Assembly: GCF_001659605.2 (NCBI RefSeq)
Contig: NC_035170.2
Coordinates: 18,152,856 to 18,216,855 of the forward strand
Direction: 5' to 3'
Origin: Manihot esculenta
Lineage: Eukaryota; Streptophyta; Magnoliopsida; Malpighiales; Euphorbiaceae
Length of the DNA: 64,000 nt
The translations under genes and the position numbers were made by a program. The notes under the pieces are model-generated. The model worked only from the letters and a program-made list of their open reading frames with translations, was not told where the DNA came from and did no database searches. Shown one piece after another: positions 1-11,800 of this stretch (within the stretch, counting starts at the first letter, position 1; every line of letters begins with the position of its first letter).

Positions 1-149
1 TTTAACAAATATTCTCATAAATCCGTTGCTAATATATTAAAATTCGATCACAAAAAATAATTTCCTGCTTTTATTTAGATATTCCCTGTATAATCAAATA
101 ATTTATAATTAAGAATCATATTTAATATAAATCCAATATCATTCATAAT

Positions 150-325
150 AATTATAATTAATGTTCATAATACTTAACAATATTCATAATATTTAAAATA
201 AATTCATAATATTTAACAATGTTAATAAAATTTAAAATAAATTTATAATACTTAACAATGGTCATAAAATTTAAAATAAATCCATAATACTTAACAATGT
301 CAATAAAATTTAAAACTAATCTATG
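150..325. repeat. AT-rich 39-bp tandem repeat, about 4 copies
   Basis: A unit containing aaaatttaaaataaa and acttaacaatg recurs with a period of 39 bases; the aaaattt block starts near 188, 227, 266 and 305. Copies differ by a few substitutions. It is simple minisatellite DNA with no coding signal. Bases 1-149 are similarly AT-rich and I see no gene in them. Confidence 0.75.
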
Positions 326-513
326 AATTTATTGAACAATCTGATAGAGAAGTAGAATATGCAATTATGTTATGCGGTGAATATCTTTTTTTGTTCTTCA
401 ATGATTTTATCTGATCTTTTTATTTGCTTTTCTATCTGCGCTCGCATTTACTCTTGCATTTGCTCCATGTCTTCTTTCATTTTGATTCGGTTTTTGAGGC
501 ATCTAAAATATAC
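326..513 (-). other. Unassigned sequence next to carrier exon
   Basis: Between the AT-rich repeat and the last recognisable carrier exon the minus strand reads a short stretch rich in Lys, Glu, Gln and Met (for example MKEDMEQMQE) broken by stops. It does not match the expected end of the carrier protein. It could be intron sequence or a small transposon remnant. The remaining carrier exons are either left of the window or lost. Confidence 0.3.
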
Positions 514-767
514 TCAAGGGGGAACTTGCTCCTCCCATCACCGGTGACAATAGAAGCAGCTTCTTTCCATCCAACCATCTGCATTCGCCGACGAATAACA
601 TCAAGTGGATAGGCAACTGTTTGGCCAACAGTTGCAGCTGCAACCCCACAAGCAAGCCTTGTAGTCACACTTAAGTCAAAATCTTGAACTAGTCCAAATG
701 GTTTAGCTTTAACCAACCAATCTTTTAGCAATTCATACACAGCAAAGTTGAGACCCACATATGGGAT
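514..767 (-). CDS. Carrier exon (third Solcar repeat start)
   Basis: The exon starts after the acceptor TTGACAG at 768-774 and begins with the codons for IPYVGLNFAVYE, continuing through LACGVAAATVGQTVAYP and the PX[DE]XX[RK] signature PLDVIRRRMQ to GDGRSK. The donor is uncertain: GTATAT at 513-508 fits phase 2, but reading continues open to 477. No frameshift is seen. Confidence 0.7.
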
Positions 768-1177
768 CTGTCAACAAGAAATAAGAAATTAGCAAAAATA
801 AAGAGAAACCACACTGTTCCTAGGGTCAAATAAGAATTCTAAAACTTGAATGGTGAAGTTGTCAATAATAGCAAGAGTATCATCATTACTCTACCTGCAA
901 ACAACTAGAAAAACAAGGGTTAAAAAAATTATCAGTCTTCCTCTATTTTGCCCTTCCCCCTAGTCAATCAACAATTCAATGCTGAAAAGACTTCATAAAG
1001 AAGCAAGGGAGTTAACAAAGAGGGGAGGTATCAGGAAGAAGGTAAAGCAACAATCCAGCAGCAAAATACTACATTTTCTCAACAAGTGCAAATAATACCA
1101 AGTCATAGAGATCGTTGCTGAAATCATAAATGTTAAAAAGTAGCAATTGCTAAAAGATTTAGAATCGCCAAAAAGAA

Positions 1178-1261
1178 TGTAACAGCCCGGAAACCGATAC
1201 CCCTCTGTAACGGCCCGAACCTCTACCGGCGCTAGGATTCAGGTCGGCATAAGGCCGCCAG
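1178..1261 (-). repeat. Outer element left LTR, terminal 84 bases
   Basis: This is the LTR terminus TGTAACAGCCCGG up to the target GCCAG, where the inner element inserted. It contains a second LTR-end-like block starting at 1206, a 28-base offset terminal duplication. Confidence 0.9.
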
Positions 1262-3484
1262 TGTAACGACCCGAAAATCGGACCGCTACCGACGCTAGGA
1301 TCCGGGTTGGCTTAAGGCCGCCAAGACCCGTAGCAAGCCTGACTTGCAACCTGAAAACCTGTTTAATCCCATACATGATCACAACATACATAAAAATTTA
1401 AAACTTTTCTTTCATACATCCAACTCAACCTGAACATGCATTGCACATAGTCATAATCATAAACATGATCCCTCTGTGGGATCTCATCAATGCCCCAATG
1501 GGCGATGCATCATAAGATGAGTTGGCTTTCATGAACATAATAAAACATTTTTGATCATGTAATAAAAGGGATACCTCATACACAATGTCAAGCACAATAT
1601 CTAATCCTCAATATCATTACATGACTGAAACTGTACTTTTACATAACATTAATACATCTATCATGTCCACACTAACTATTACATGCACGTGACTTCATTA
1701 CTCTTGTAAACCTCCTGGTCTACCCTGTACCTGCAATCCTGGGGAAATTGGGAGAGGGGTGAGCTACTAGAGCCTAGTGAGCAGAATAATAAAACACTTA
1801 AAACATATGATAACATGAAATGCATCACATCACAGCTAATCACATCAAGGATGAACTTGTCACCAATAGCCCTCTACATGGTCCAACTGTGCCAGAACGT
1901 AGAATGGGTGCTGGTCTTTCCCTTACATATCATAACATAACAGTGTCCAACTGTGCCAGAACGTAGAATGGGTCCTGGTCTTTCCCTTACATAGTGCCAG
2001 CGAACGTAGAATGGGTCCCACTGGTCTTACTTTCCGTACCGTACATATCATATCGTCATATCATAGATCGAGGGCTATGGATCATTCAATATTCATCCAC
2101 ATCAACATCAAAATGTGCAATGCAACATATTCGTGAATTCTAATGCAAGCAACCTAATTCATCACGTGGCATTCATGATGCATGAACAATGCTCAAAACT
2201 TTGAAATTTATTTACTTTAAACGTAAAGGTTTATTCCACTCACCTCTGGATAGCTCTGACCAGACACTGGGGCAACAGACTCACTGCGGGGGTCCTCGGT
2301 TCCTCGGGTCCGAACCTACACAGGTGGACTCAAATGAGGGACCAAACATACATGAACATAACTCTAAATAACTCCCCAAAAACCCCCTAATACATCATGG
2401 AATAATCATAGAAAAACATGCAAGAAAGGGCTGGACAGGGCACTTTCGGCGGCAGGTTCGGTGGCCGAAAGTCCCTCCAGAGCCGAAAGTCAGGCAGGTT
2501 CGGCGGCACCTTCGGCGGCCGAAACTCCCAGACAGAGGCGAAACTCATGCATGTTCGGCGGCACCTTCGGCGGCCGAAAGTCCCAGACAGAGACAAAAGT
2601 CTCCTTTCTGGGGCAAGCTTCGGCAGCCGAAGGCTGCCTCCACAAGCATGTTCGGCGGCCGAAAGTTCCTTCGGCTGCCGAACCTCGTTTCTCCCAGAAT
2701 GGCAGAAACTCAGCTCCCCTATGCATTTATGCCTCCTATCTCATCCAAACATGCATAAACCTATTCTACAACATTCCTCAATCATACACAAGCAAACATA
2801 CAAGTTCCTAGGGGCATCAAACCATCAAAAACCCCAACTACAACACACAAGCAACTCACATTGTCCAAAAACACAAATAAAACCCATAAACCTAACCATG
2901 AGCTAAACATGCATTCTACCCCATAGATCTTGCATAAAACTTACTTTAAACATGAAATGAGCTTAAGATCGGCTCTTACCTCTTGAAGATCGAGAGAGAG
3001 ACGTCCTAAACTCGGAGGTGGGAGATTTTTGGGTTCTTGAACCTCAAAGCTCCAAAACTTGCTTAAAACTCAAAAATCTTCAAAACAAGGTAAAAACTTG
3101 TGAGAAACTCGAAAGATCTGAAGGAAAAGACTCAAGATCGGTGAGGGGTGGCGGAGAACTCACCTTGGCCGGAAATGGGGAAAAAGCTCGCCCGTTTTCG
3201 GCTAAGGGACCCTTTTATAGTGGCTGGCCAGGCCACGTTCGGGGGGCCGAACGTGCCTCCGCATGCATGCCATGTTCGGCGGCCGAACTTGAGGTTCGGC
3301 GGCCGAACCTGAGTTTTCCTTCAAGGTTGTTTTTATGCAAAAACTCATTTCCATTATACTTAAAACCATGAAATACCTTAAAACATTTTATGAAAACATG
3401 ATTCTACCATACTAGAGGCTTCCGACATTCGAGATTCCACCGGACGGTAGGAATTCTGATACCGGAGTCTAGCCGGGTATTACA
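1262..3484 (-). repeat. Left (3') LTR of Tekay-type element
   Basis: The LTR runs from TGTAACGACCCG to CCGGGTATTACA. It contains a tandem block of about three copies of a 'tgtgccagaacgtagaatgg' motif (1885-2020), a distal palindrome cluster (about 2436-2690), a TATA box on the minus strand (3211-3220) and a proximal palindrome cluster (3232-3310). It differs from the right LTR at roughly one base per hundred in stretches compared by eye. Confidence 0.94.
3211..3220 (-). promoter_or_regulatory. LTR TATA box
   Basis: The minus strand reads CTATAAAAGG, about 265 bases from the LTR 5' end (3484) and just downstream, in the transcription sense, of a block of TTCGGCGGCCGAA palindromes. The same arrangement recurs in all related LTRs here, including the functional 5' LTR copy at 13083-13092. 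Confidence 0.75.
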
Positions 3485-3499
3485 TTCTCCCCCCCTTAA
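3485..3499 (-). other. Polypurine tract of Tekay-type element
   Basis: The minus strand reads AAGGGGGGGAGAA directly before the LTR start TGTAATACCC. Confidence 0.85.
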
Positions 3500-3596
3500 G
3501 AACATTCGTCCCCGAATGTTCCTCAACTAGCACATAGCATGGCATGAAACATAACATACATACATACATAGCACATAAACACATAGAGATCTCACC

Positions 3597-3915
3597 TTAA
3601 AAGAGATGAGGGTACTGCTGGAGCATAGACTCCCGTGTCTCCCAAGTGCATTCTTCCAAATTGTGGTGGTTCCACAGGACTTTCACCATCGGGATTTTCT
3701 TGTTTCTTAGCTTTCTGATCTGGGTGTCTAAGATCCGTACTGGCTGTTCAACATAAGTGAGATCCTCTTGGACCTCCACATCAGGCTCACTAAGAACCTT
3801 GCTCGGATCTGACACAAACTTCCTCAACATTGAAACATGGAAAACCGGATGGATTCTTTCCATTGAAGCAGGTAAATCCAGCTTGTACGACACATTCCCG
3901 ATCTTTTGCAAGATT
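3597..3915 (-). CDS. pol: Integrase C-terminus with chromodomain-like tail (frameshifted)
   Basis: This frame resumes the polyprotein after a one-base deletion near 3915 and covers the integrase tail (IHPVFHVSMLRK) and a short chromodomain-like end (VLWNHHNLEECTWETRESM) before the stop. In chromoviruses this tail is thought to help direct insertion to chromatin. It is a separate ORF only because of the frameshift. Confidence 0.8.
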
Positions 3916-5161
3916 CAAAGGGTCCGATGTATCGTGGGGCTAGTTTACCTTTCTTCCCGAAGCGAATCACTCCTTTCATAGGAGACACCTTGAGCAATAC
4001 CAGATCCCCCTCCTGAAACTCTAACTGCCTTCTGCGGATGTCTGCATAACTCTTCTGTCTGCTTGCAGCAGTTTTGATCCTTTCTCTGATTATGGGTACT
4101 ACCCTGCTGGTAATCTCTACTAGCTCAGGCCCTGCCAAGGCTTTTTCTCCAACCTCTTCCCAGCAAACAGGTGATCTGCACTTCCTTCCATATAAAGCTT
4201 CATATGGAGCCATCCCGATGCTAGCATGATGGTTGTTATTGTAGGCAAACTCCACCAAAGGTAGATGCTGCCTCCAAGAATCGCCAAAGTCCAGCACACA
4301 CATCCTGAGCATATCCTCTATGGTCTGGATGGTCCTTTCTGACTGTCCGTCCGTCTGTGGATGGAAAGCAGTACTGAAATCCAACCTAGTACCCATGGCG
4401 TTCTGCAGACTCCGCCAAAACCTGGAGGTGAACTGGGGCCCTCTATCTGACACTATCGAAACAGGAACCCCATGCAGCCTGACGATCTCATCTACATACA
4501 CCTGCGCCAACTTGTCCACAGAATAGCCACTCCTGACAGGGATGAAGTGAGCAGATTTAGTGAGTCTGTCCACAATCACCCATATGGAGTCCAATCTGTT
4601 GGACGCCGCCGGTAACCCCACTACGAAGTCCATAGCTATATTTTCCCATTTCCATTCTGGAATAGGTAGCGGGTTAAGCATTCCAGCCGGCTTCTGATGT
4701 TCCAGCTTCACCCTCTGACACACTTCGCAGGCTGACACAAACTGTGCCACTTCTTTCTTCATAGCTGGCCACCAATAAACCTTCTTTAGATCTTGATACA
4801 TCTTGGTGGCTCCGGGGTGAATGCTGTATCTTGCATTATGAGCCTCTCTCATAATGTCTCCTTTTAGCCCTATGTCATCTGGTACACATAGTCTGCTCCC
4901 ATAGCGGAGGATCCCCTTGCTGTCGAATCTGAACTCACTATCATTGCCTGACTGAACAGTCCTGGCAATCTTCACTAACTCCGGGTCCTCATGCTGTTTC
5001 TCAGCCACCTGCTCCAGAAACACGGGTGCCACTCTCATCTGGGCCACTAAAGCACCTGTACCAGACAACTCCAACTGTAGACCTTCTTCAACGAGCTTGT
5101 AAAACTCCTTCACCACTGGCCTCCTCTCTGCCGATATGTGGGATAAACTGCCGAGTGATTT
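3824..5161 (-). CDS. pol: Integrase region of Tekay-type pol
   Basis: The frame between the 5162 stop and the frameshift near 3915 encodes the RNase H/integrase linker, an HHCC zinc-binding domain (CEVCQRVK visible) and the DDE catalytic core: Asp in ENIAMDFVVG, Asp in VSDRGPQF and Glu in DGQSERTIQT. The GPY-like block follows (KLAPRYIGPF). The frame then shifts and ends in unrelated residues at 3824. All catalytic residues are present, so inactivation is by the breaks, not by loss of the active site. Confidence 0.85.
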   Translation of the reverse strand, partial: KSLGSLSHISAERRPVVKEFYKLVEEGLQLELSGTGALVAQMRVAPVFLEQVAEKQHEDPELVKIARTVQSGNDSEFRFDSKGILRYGSRLCVPDDIGLKGDIMREAHNARYSIHPGATKMYQDLKKVYWWPAMKKEVAQFVSACEVCQRVKLEHQKPAGMLNPLPIPEWKWENIAMDFVVGLPAASNRLDSIWVIVDRLTKSAHFIPVRSGYSVDKLAQVYVDEIVRLHGVPVSIVSDRGPQFTSRFWRSLQNAMGTRLDFSTAFHPQTDGQSERTIQTIEDMLRMCVLDFGDSWRQHLPLVEFAYNNNHHASIGMAPYEALYGRKCRSPVCWEEVGEKALAGPELVEITSRVVPIIRERIKTAASRQKSYADIRRRQLEFQEGDLVLLKVSPMKGVIRFGKKGKLAPRYIGPFESCKRSGMCRTSWIYLLQWKESIRFSMFQC

Positions 5162-5656
5162 TCAGCTTAAGGCGTCTGCCACAACATTCGCCTTACCCGG
5201 ATGGTACTGAATCTTGCAATCATAGTCACTCAGCAGCTCCACCCATCTTCTCTGTCTCAGGTTCAAATCTCTTTGACTCAGGATGTACTGCAGGCTTTTA
5301 TGATCCGTGAAGATCTCACATTTTACCCCATAGAGGTAGTGCCTCCACATCTTGAGTGCAAAGATTACTGCTGCCATCTCAAGGTCATGTGTGGGGTAAT
5401 TCAACTCATGCTTCTTCAGCTGCCTAGAAGCATAAGCGATCACCCTCTCATTCTGCATTAGTACACAACCCAGTCCCACACGGGACGCATGACAAAAGAC
5501 TGTAAAGTCCTCATCACTAGATGGCAGAGTTAACACTGGTGCTGAAGTCAACCTCTTCTTAAGCTCTTCAAAACTTTCTTCGCACTGGTCGGTCCATAGA
5601 AACTTCTGATTCTTCCTGGTTAGTCTGGTCAGAGAAGCTGCAATCTTTGAGAAGTC
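5162..5656 (-). CDS. pol: RNase H region of Tekay-type pol
   Basis: Lying between two in-frame stop codons, this stretch encodes the RT connection and RNase [33 protein letters not shown] and [11 protein letters not shown], ending in the conserved NVVADALS. The stop at 5162-5164 is TGA where an Arg codon is normal in the clade, a C-to-T type change. The stop at 5657-5659 is TAG where Glu is usual. Confidence 0.85.
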   Translation of the reverse strand, partial: DFSKIAASLTRLTRKNQKFLWTDQCEESFEELKKRLTSAPVLTLPSSDEDFTVFCHASRVGLGCVLMQNERVIAYASRQLKKHELNYPTHDLEMAAVIFALKMWRHYLYGVKCEIFTDHKSLQYILSQRDLNLRQRRWVELLSDYDCKIQYHPGKANVVADALS

Positions 5657-8575
5657 CTAAACGAACCTCCTGTAGTAACCTGCCAAACCCAAGAAACTTC
5701 TAATCTCTGTCACTGAAGTGGGTCTAGGCCAGTTAGCCACAGTTTCTGTCTTCTTGGGGTCTACCTCTATACCATTTTCCGACACCACATGCCCCAAGAA
5801 CAAAATGCTCCTCAGCCAGAACTCACACTTAGAGAACTTGGCATACAAGCCATGTTCCCTTAAAGTCTGCAGAACCAACCTCAGATGATGGGCATGCTCT
5901 TCTGCGTTCCTGGAATACACTAAGATATCATCTATGAAGACAATAACGAAGTGATCCAGGTATTGACTAAATACTCTGTTCATGAGATCCATGAATGCTG
6001 CAGGGGCGTTGGTTAACCCAAACGGCATCACAAGGAACTCAAAATGCCCATATCTGGTCCTGAAAGCTGTCTTTGGCACATCTTCATCCCTTATCCTTAG
6101 CTGATGGTACCCCGATCTTAGATCTATTTTGGAGAAACAACCCGCTCCTGCTAGCTGGTCGAATAGATCATCGATCCTTGGCAGAGGGTACCTATTTTTG
6201 GTAGTGACTTTGTTCAACTGCCTGTAGTCGATACAAAGTCTGAGGGACCCATCCTTCTTTCTCACAAACAAGACCGGAGCACCCCAAGGTGAGGTACTCT
6301 GTCGGATGAAGCCCTTTTCTACCAGCTCCTGCAACTGTTCTTTCAACTCCTTCAACTCGGCTGGGGCCATCCTGTAGGGAGGGATAGAGATCAGTCTAGT
6401 TCCAGGCACCAACTCTATCTCGAACTCTATCTCCCTAGCAGGTGGTAAACCTAGAAGCTCGTCTGGAAAGACATCCTGAAACTCTCTGACAACTGGCACC
6501 GAGGCTGGCTCCCTGACCTGACTGTCTAGCTCTCTCACATGAGCTAAGTACCCCTGACATCCCTTCCTAAGCAACCTACGAGCCTGAAGAGCTGATATTA
6601 GACCTCTAGGTGTACCCCTTTTGTCTCCTCTGAAGACGACCTCTAACCCGTTCTGATCTCTGAACCTGACTACCTTGTCCCTGCAGTCCAAGGTAGCACC
6701 ATGGGTAGATAGCCAATCCATCCCTAGAATGACGTCAAAATCTGTCAAATCTAGAACCACAAGATCGGCGGAGAGGCATCTTCCCTCAACAAAAACTGGA
6801 CTGTACTGGCAGACTGACACTGCCACTGACGGGTCACACTTGGGTCCACTGACCCATAGGGAACACTCTAACCCAGAGACTATCAGACCCAACCTCTCAA
6901 CGGCTCTCGGAGCAATAAATGAATGAGATGCACCCGGGTCCATTAAAGCATACACATCAGAACACCCAATGACGAGATTAGCTGACACCACGGTGTTGGA
7001 TGTGTTAGCCTCCTGCTGAGTCATGGTGAAGATCCTGGCTGGAGCTGATGGACCTTCACCTCGGGAACCAGAAGAAGAGGCTGCCCCTCTCCCTCTACCT
7101 CTGCCACTGCCCTGAGTTGTGGCTGGAGCTGCTGGTTGTGCCACACTACTAGAAGCTGTCTGCTGGGGTTGGCCCATAAAAGGTGCTCTAGGACACTCCC
7201 GAGCTATGTGTCCCTCCTGTCCACATCTGAAACATGTATTAGTCCAAGCTCGACACACTCCCCTGTGCGGCCTTCCACATCTCTGGCATTCTGTACCATC
7301 TGAGCCTGAGCTCGAGCCACCGCCAAATCCCAGACCAGATTTCAACTTATTCCAAAACTTATTCTTCTTCGGTTTCTTGGTGGTGTTACCCCACCTCTTC
7401 TTACTTGAGCTCTGAGAAGAGAGACCTGGCCCTCCTCTGCCTGGGGTCTTAACCCCTGAAGACTGGGTCACTGACTGCTTCACTGACCCCTCAACTATAG
7501 CACTCGCTTCCATCCTTCGAGCCATATCCACCATAGTGTGGAAACTTTCCCTCTCAACTGACTGAATCAATGAGGAGTACCTAGAATGCAGCTTCATAAC
7601 ATATCTCTTGGCTTTCTTCGTATCTGAATCTAGAGCTTGCCCTGAAAAAGGCAATAGCTCTAAGAATTTATCCGTGAACTCCTCTACACTCATATGCTCT
7701 GTCTGCCTCAGCTGTTCAAACTCAATCATCTTCAGTTCTCTGGAACTGTCTGGAAAAGCCCATCCAGCGAACTCATTCGCAAATTCCTCCCATGTCATAC
7801 TGTCTAGTCTCGGGTCCACATAACACTTGAACCATTCCCGTGCCTTCTTGCACTTTAAAGTGAACCCTGCCATCTGAATGGCCCTGCTATCATTCGCCCC
7901 TAGCTCATCAGTTATAGTCTTTACTACTCTCAGATACTCAAAGGGGTCATCCCCTGACTTGTATTTGGGAGCATCCAGCTTAAGGTAATCTGTCATCTTT
8001 ACTTTGCTCCCATCGGCTGGGCTAGGTCTAGGAGGTTGGGTAACTGGGGCTGCTGGTTCTGTAGGTGGTGGAGGTGGGGGTGCAGCATTCCCCGAGGTGG
8101 GGTTTGCCGGGTTTGGATAGAAGGGTGAGGGTGGATAAGCTGGGTACTGTGTGTAAGGTGGATAGAAAGGTGGATAAGGCATGTAGGTAGGGTAGGGGTT
8201 AAAGCTGGAGTAATCCGATGTGCCTCCCATCGGATACCCTGAACCCTGTGGAAAGGGTGGATAATGGGGTGGAAAACCATACCCCGAGGCCTGAACGCCT
8301 CCTTGAGACTCCCCTATCCCCTCTTCCTCCATGCTCACATCCAGGTTCCCATCCCTCCTTTGATCCTCTTCCATAACCTCCCTCACATCTGAAGAACTTC
8401 CTCCTCTATCTGTCCCCCTTCTGCTAGCATCAAAAGACCTTCTAGGGTCCCTTGACACTCTTTCTCTGTTTGCTCTACAAGACATTGCCCTAGGCAATGT
8501 AGGAGGACGGGCGCTCGTGCCCTCATCCTCAGGTGGCACTCCAGTCAATCTTGCAGATCGACGGGTTCCTCTCAT
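5657..8575 (-). CDS. gag-pol: Gag-protease-reverse transcriptase of Tekay-type element
   Basis: The chosen start is the Met of [10 protein letters not shown] at 8575, matching the gag start of sibling elements; an in-frame Met at 8608 is upstream. The protein has a Pro/Tyr-rich stretch, a retrotransposon capsid domain, two zinc knuckles ([27 protein letters not shown]), the aspartic protease site [10 protein letters not shown], and a reverse transcriptase with [19 protein letters not shown] and the catalytic FIDDILVYS. It ends at a TAG inside the RT connection region. Ty3/gypsy elements of this clade make one polyprotein, so this is a truncated version of a normal-length ORF. Confidence 0.92.
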   Translation of the reverse strand: MRGTRRSARLTGVPPEDEGTSARPPTLPRAMSCRANRERVSRDPRRSFDASRRGTDRGGSSSDVREVMEEDQRRDGNLDVSMEEEGIGESQGGVQASGYGFPPHYPPFPQGSGYPMGGTSDYSSFNPYPTYMPYPPFYPPYTQYPAYPPSPFYPNPANPTSGNAAPPPPPPTEPAAPVTQPPRPSPADGSKVKMTDYLKLDAPKYKSGDDPFEYLRVVKTITDELGANDSRAIQMAGFTLKCKKAREWFKCYVDPRLDSMTWEEFANEFAGWAFPDSSRELKMIEFEQLRQTEHMSVEEFTDKFLELLPFSGQALDSDTKKAKRYVMKLHSRYSSLIQSVERESFHTMVDMARRMEASAIVEGSVKQSVTQSSGVKTPGRGGPGLSSQSSSKKRWGNTTKKPKKNKFWNKLKSGLGFGGGSSSGSDGTECQRCGRPHRGVCRAWTNTCFRCGQEGHIARECPRAPFMGQPQQTASSSVAQPAAPATTQGSGRGRGRGAASSSGSRGEGPSAPARIFTMTQQEANTSNTVVSANLVIGCSDVYALMDPGASHSFIAPRAVERLGLIVSGLECSLWVSGPKCDPSVAVSVCQYSPVFVEGRCLSADLVVLDLTDFDVILGMDWLSTHGATLDCRDKVVRFRDQNGLEVVFRGDKRGTPRGLISALQARRLLRKGCQGYLAHVRELDSQVREPASVPVVREFQDVFPDELLGLPPAREIEFEIELVPGTRLISIPPYRMAPAELKELKEQLQELVEKGFIRQSTSPWGAPVLFVRKKDGSLRLCIDYRQLNKVTTKNRYPLPRIDDLFDQLAGAGCFSKIDLRSGYHQLRIRDEDVPKTAFRTRYGHFEFLVMPFGLTNAPAAFMDLMNRVFSQYLDHFVIVFIDDILVYSRNAEEHAHHLRLVLQTLREHGLYAKFSKCEFWLRSILFLGHVVSENGIEVDPKKTETVANWPRPTSVTEIRSFLGLAGYYRRFV

Positions 8576-8833
8576 CCTGTTTTCTGAAAAACAGTACACA
8601 TCACACAAACATCAGCATCATATGGTTCATGTGGGCACACATGAACCCTCATCACATAAACATATCATTCATATCATAGCATCAATGCACATGTATATAA
8701 TCATGGCATTTCACATCATCATATAGGACAGGACTCCACATCCTATCCTAGTGGACATGATCTTTCCTATTGTGCTTGACCTTCTAGAACATCTATGAGC
8801 CCGACACTCTAGGTCCGATCCTATGAACCTAGG

Positions 8834-8845
8834 GCTCTGATACCA
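8834..8845 (-). other. Primer-binding site, initiator Met tRNA type
   Basis: TGGTATCAGAGC lies on the minus strand three bases inside the 5' LTR end. Confidence 0.9.
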
Positions 8846-8848
8846 TTC

Positions 8849-11800
8849 TGTAACGACCCGAAAATCGGACCGCTACCGGCGCTAGGATCCGGGTCGGCTT
8901 AAGGCCGCCAAGACCCGTAGCAAGCCTGACTTGCAACCTGAAAACCTGTTTAATCCCATACATGATCACAACATACATAAAAATTTAAAACTTTTCTTTC
9001 ATACATCCAACTCAACCTGAACATGCACTGCACATAGTCATAATCATAAACATGATCCCTCTGTGGGATCTCATCAATGCCCCAATGGGCGATACATCAT
9101 AAGATGAGTTGGCTTTCATGAACATAATAAAACATTTTTGATCATGTAATAAAAGGGATACCTCATACACAATGTCAAGCACAATATCTAATCCTCAATA
9201 TCATTATATGACTGAAACTGTACTTTTACATAACATTAATACATCTATCATGTCCACACTAACTATTACATGCACGTGACTTCATTACTCTTGTAAACCT
9301 CCTGGTCTACCCTGTACCTGCAATCCTGGGGAAATTGGGAGAGGGGTGAGCTACTAGAGCCCAGTGAGCAGAATAATAAAACACTTAAAACATATGATAA
9401 CATGAAATGCATCACATCACAGCTAATCACATCAAGGATGAACTTGTCACCAATAGCCCTCTACATGGTCCAACTGTGCCAGAACGTAGAATGGGTCCTG
9501 GTCTTTCCCTTACATATCATAACATAACAGTGTCCAACTGTGCCAGAACGTAGAATGGGTCCTGGTCTTTCCCTTACATAGTGCCAGCGAACGTACAATG
9601 GGTCCCACTGGTTTTACTTTCCGTACCGTACATATCATATCGTCATATCATAGATCGAGGGCTATGGATCATTCAATATTCATCCACATCAACATCAAAA
9701 TGTGCAATGCAACATATTCGTGAATTCTAATGCAAGCAACCTAATTCATCACATGGCATTCATGATGCATGAACAATGCTCAAAACTTTGAAATTTATTT
9801 ACTTTAAACGTAAAGGTTTATTCCACTCACCTCTGGATAGCTCTGACCAGACACTGGGGCAACAGACTCACTGCGGGGGTCCTCGGTTCCTCGGGTCCGA
9901 ACCTACACAGGTGGACTCAAATGAGGGACCAAACATACATGAACATAACTCTAAACAACTCCCCAAAAACCCCCTAAAACATCATGGAATAATCATAGAA
10001 AAACATGCAAGAAAGGGCTGGACGCGGCACTTTCGGCGGCAAGTTCGGCGGCTGAAAGTTCCTCCAGAGCCGAAAGTCAGGCAGGTTCGGCGGCACCTTC
10101 GGCGGCCGAAACTCCCAGACAGAGGCGAAACTCATGCATGTTCGGCGGCACCTTCGGCGGTCGAAACTCCCAGACAGAGATGAAAGTCTCCTTTCGGGGG
10201 CAAGCTTCGGCAGCCGAAGGCTGCCTCCATAAGCATGTTCGGCGGCCGAAAGTTCCTTCGGTTGCCGAACCTGGTTTCTCCCAAAATGGCAGAAACTCAG
10301 CTCCCCTATGCATTTATGCCTCCTATCTCATCCAAACATGCATAAACCTATTCTACAACATTCCTCAATCATACACAAGCAAACATACAAGTTCCTAGGG
10401 GCATCAAACCATCAAAAACCCGAACTACAACACACAAGCAACTCGCATTGTCCAAAAACACAAATAAAACCCATAAACCTAACCATGAGCTAAACATGCA
10501 TTCTATGTAACGACCCGAAAATCGGACCGCTACCGGCGCTAGGATTCGGGTCGACTTAAGGCCGCCGGGACCCGTAGCAAGCCAAACATACATCCTGAAA
10601 ACCTGTTTAATCCCATACATGATCAACAACATACATAAAAATTAAAACTTTTCTTTCAAACATTCCTCATACACCAAACTCAACCTGTGCATGCACTAAA
10701 CATAATCATAAACTTGACCCCTCAGTGGGATCTCATCTATGCCCTCAATGGGCGATACATCATAAGTTGAGTTGGTTAAACATAACATCAATAGACATTA
10801 AGATCATGTATCAACAAGGGATCACAACATACTATGGTCAAGCACACCTCTACATCCTTAAACATCATTTCATAAAATATCTATACTGTACTTTTACATT
10901 ACATCTTTCTACAATTTGTCATGTCCACATTCTAGCTATTACATGCATAAAACTTCATGACTCTCGCTGACCTCCTGGTCTACCCTGTACCAGCAAGCCT
11001 GGGGGTTAAGGGAGAGGGGTGAGCTACTAGAGCCCAGTGAGCAGAATAGTAAAGCATTTAAAACATATGATAACATGAAATGCATCACATCACAGCAAAT
11101 CACATCAAGGATGAATTTGTCACCAATAGTCCTCTACATGGTCCAACTGTGCCAGGGGCGTAGAATGGGCCTCACTGGTCTTTCTCTTTCATAGCATAAC
11201 ATAACATAACATTCCATAATGCCAGGGGCGTAGAATGGGCCTCACTGGTCTTCCGTACCGTATCATCATCATATCATAACATACGAGGACTAAAGGATCA
11301 TTCAACATTCATCCACATCATCAACATATTATGCAATGCAACATATTCGTGAGTTCTAATGCAAGCACCCTATTATATCTCATGGCATTCATGATGAGTG
11401 AATCATGCTAAAACGAGTTTATTTATTTAAAAGCATAAGAGTTATTCCACTCACCTCTAGCTGAAGCTCTACTGACTCAGAAGCAGCTGAACTCACTGTT
11501 GGGGTCCTCGGTTCCTCGGGTCCGAGCCTACACAGGTGGACTCAAATGAGGAACCAAACAACTAGAACATAACTCTAAAAACATCCCCCAAAAACCCCCT
11601 AAAACATCTCAAAACATCCATGCAAGAACATGCAAAGGAAGGCTGGACAGGGCACTTTCGGCAGCAGGTTCGGCGGCCGAAAGTCCCTCCAGAGCCGAAA
11701 GTCAGGCAGGTTCGGCGGCACCTTCGGCGGCCGAAACTCCCAGACAGAGGCGAAACTCATGCATGTTCGACGGCACTTTCGGCGGCCGAAACTCCCAGAC

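Noticed and set aside
2436..2690. CRISPR-like array of short palindromic repeats
   Set aside because: This is eukaryotic LTR sequence; spacing is irregular, the spacers are themselves repeated in every LTR copy, and no cas-like genes exist here.
2418..2906. Plus-strand ORFs rich in FGGR, SAAE and RRPK repeats (also near 10138, 11630, 12349, 14655, 36531, 41263, 46958)
   Set aside because: They are translations of the LTR palindrome clusters in arbitrary frames. Several frames are open at once because the repeat lacks stop codons. They start and end within LTRs and show no protein-like constraint.
7119..7415. Plus-strand ORF opposite the Tekay gag (similar ones at 17143-17382 and 39026-39307)
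   Set aside because: Antisense of the zinc-knuckle region; its repeated presence reflects conservation of gag, not a gene.
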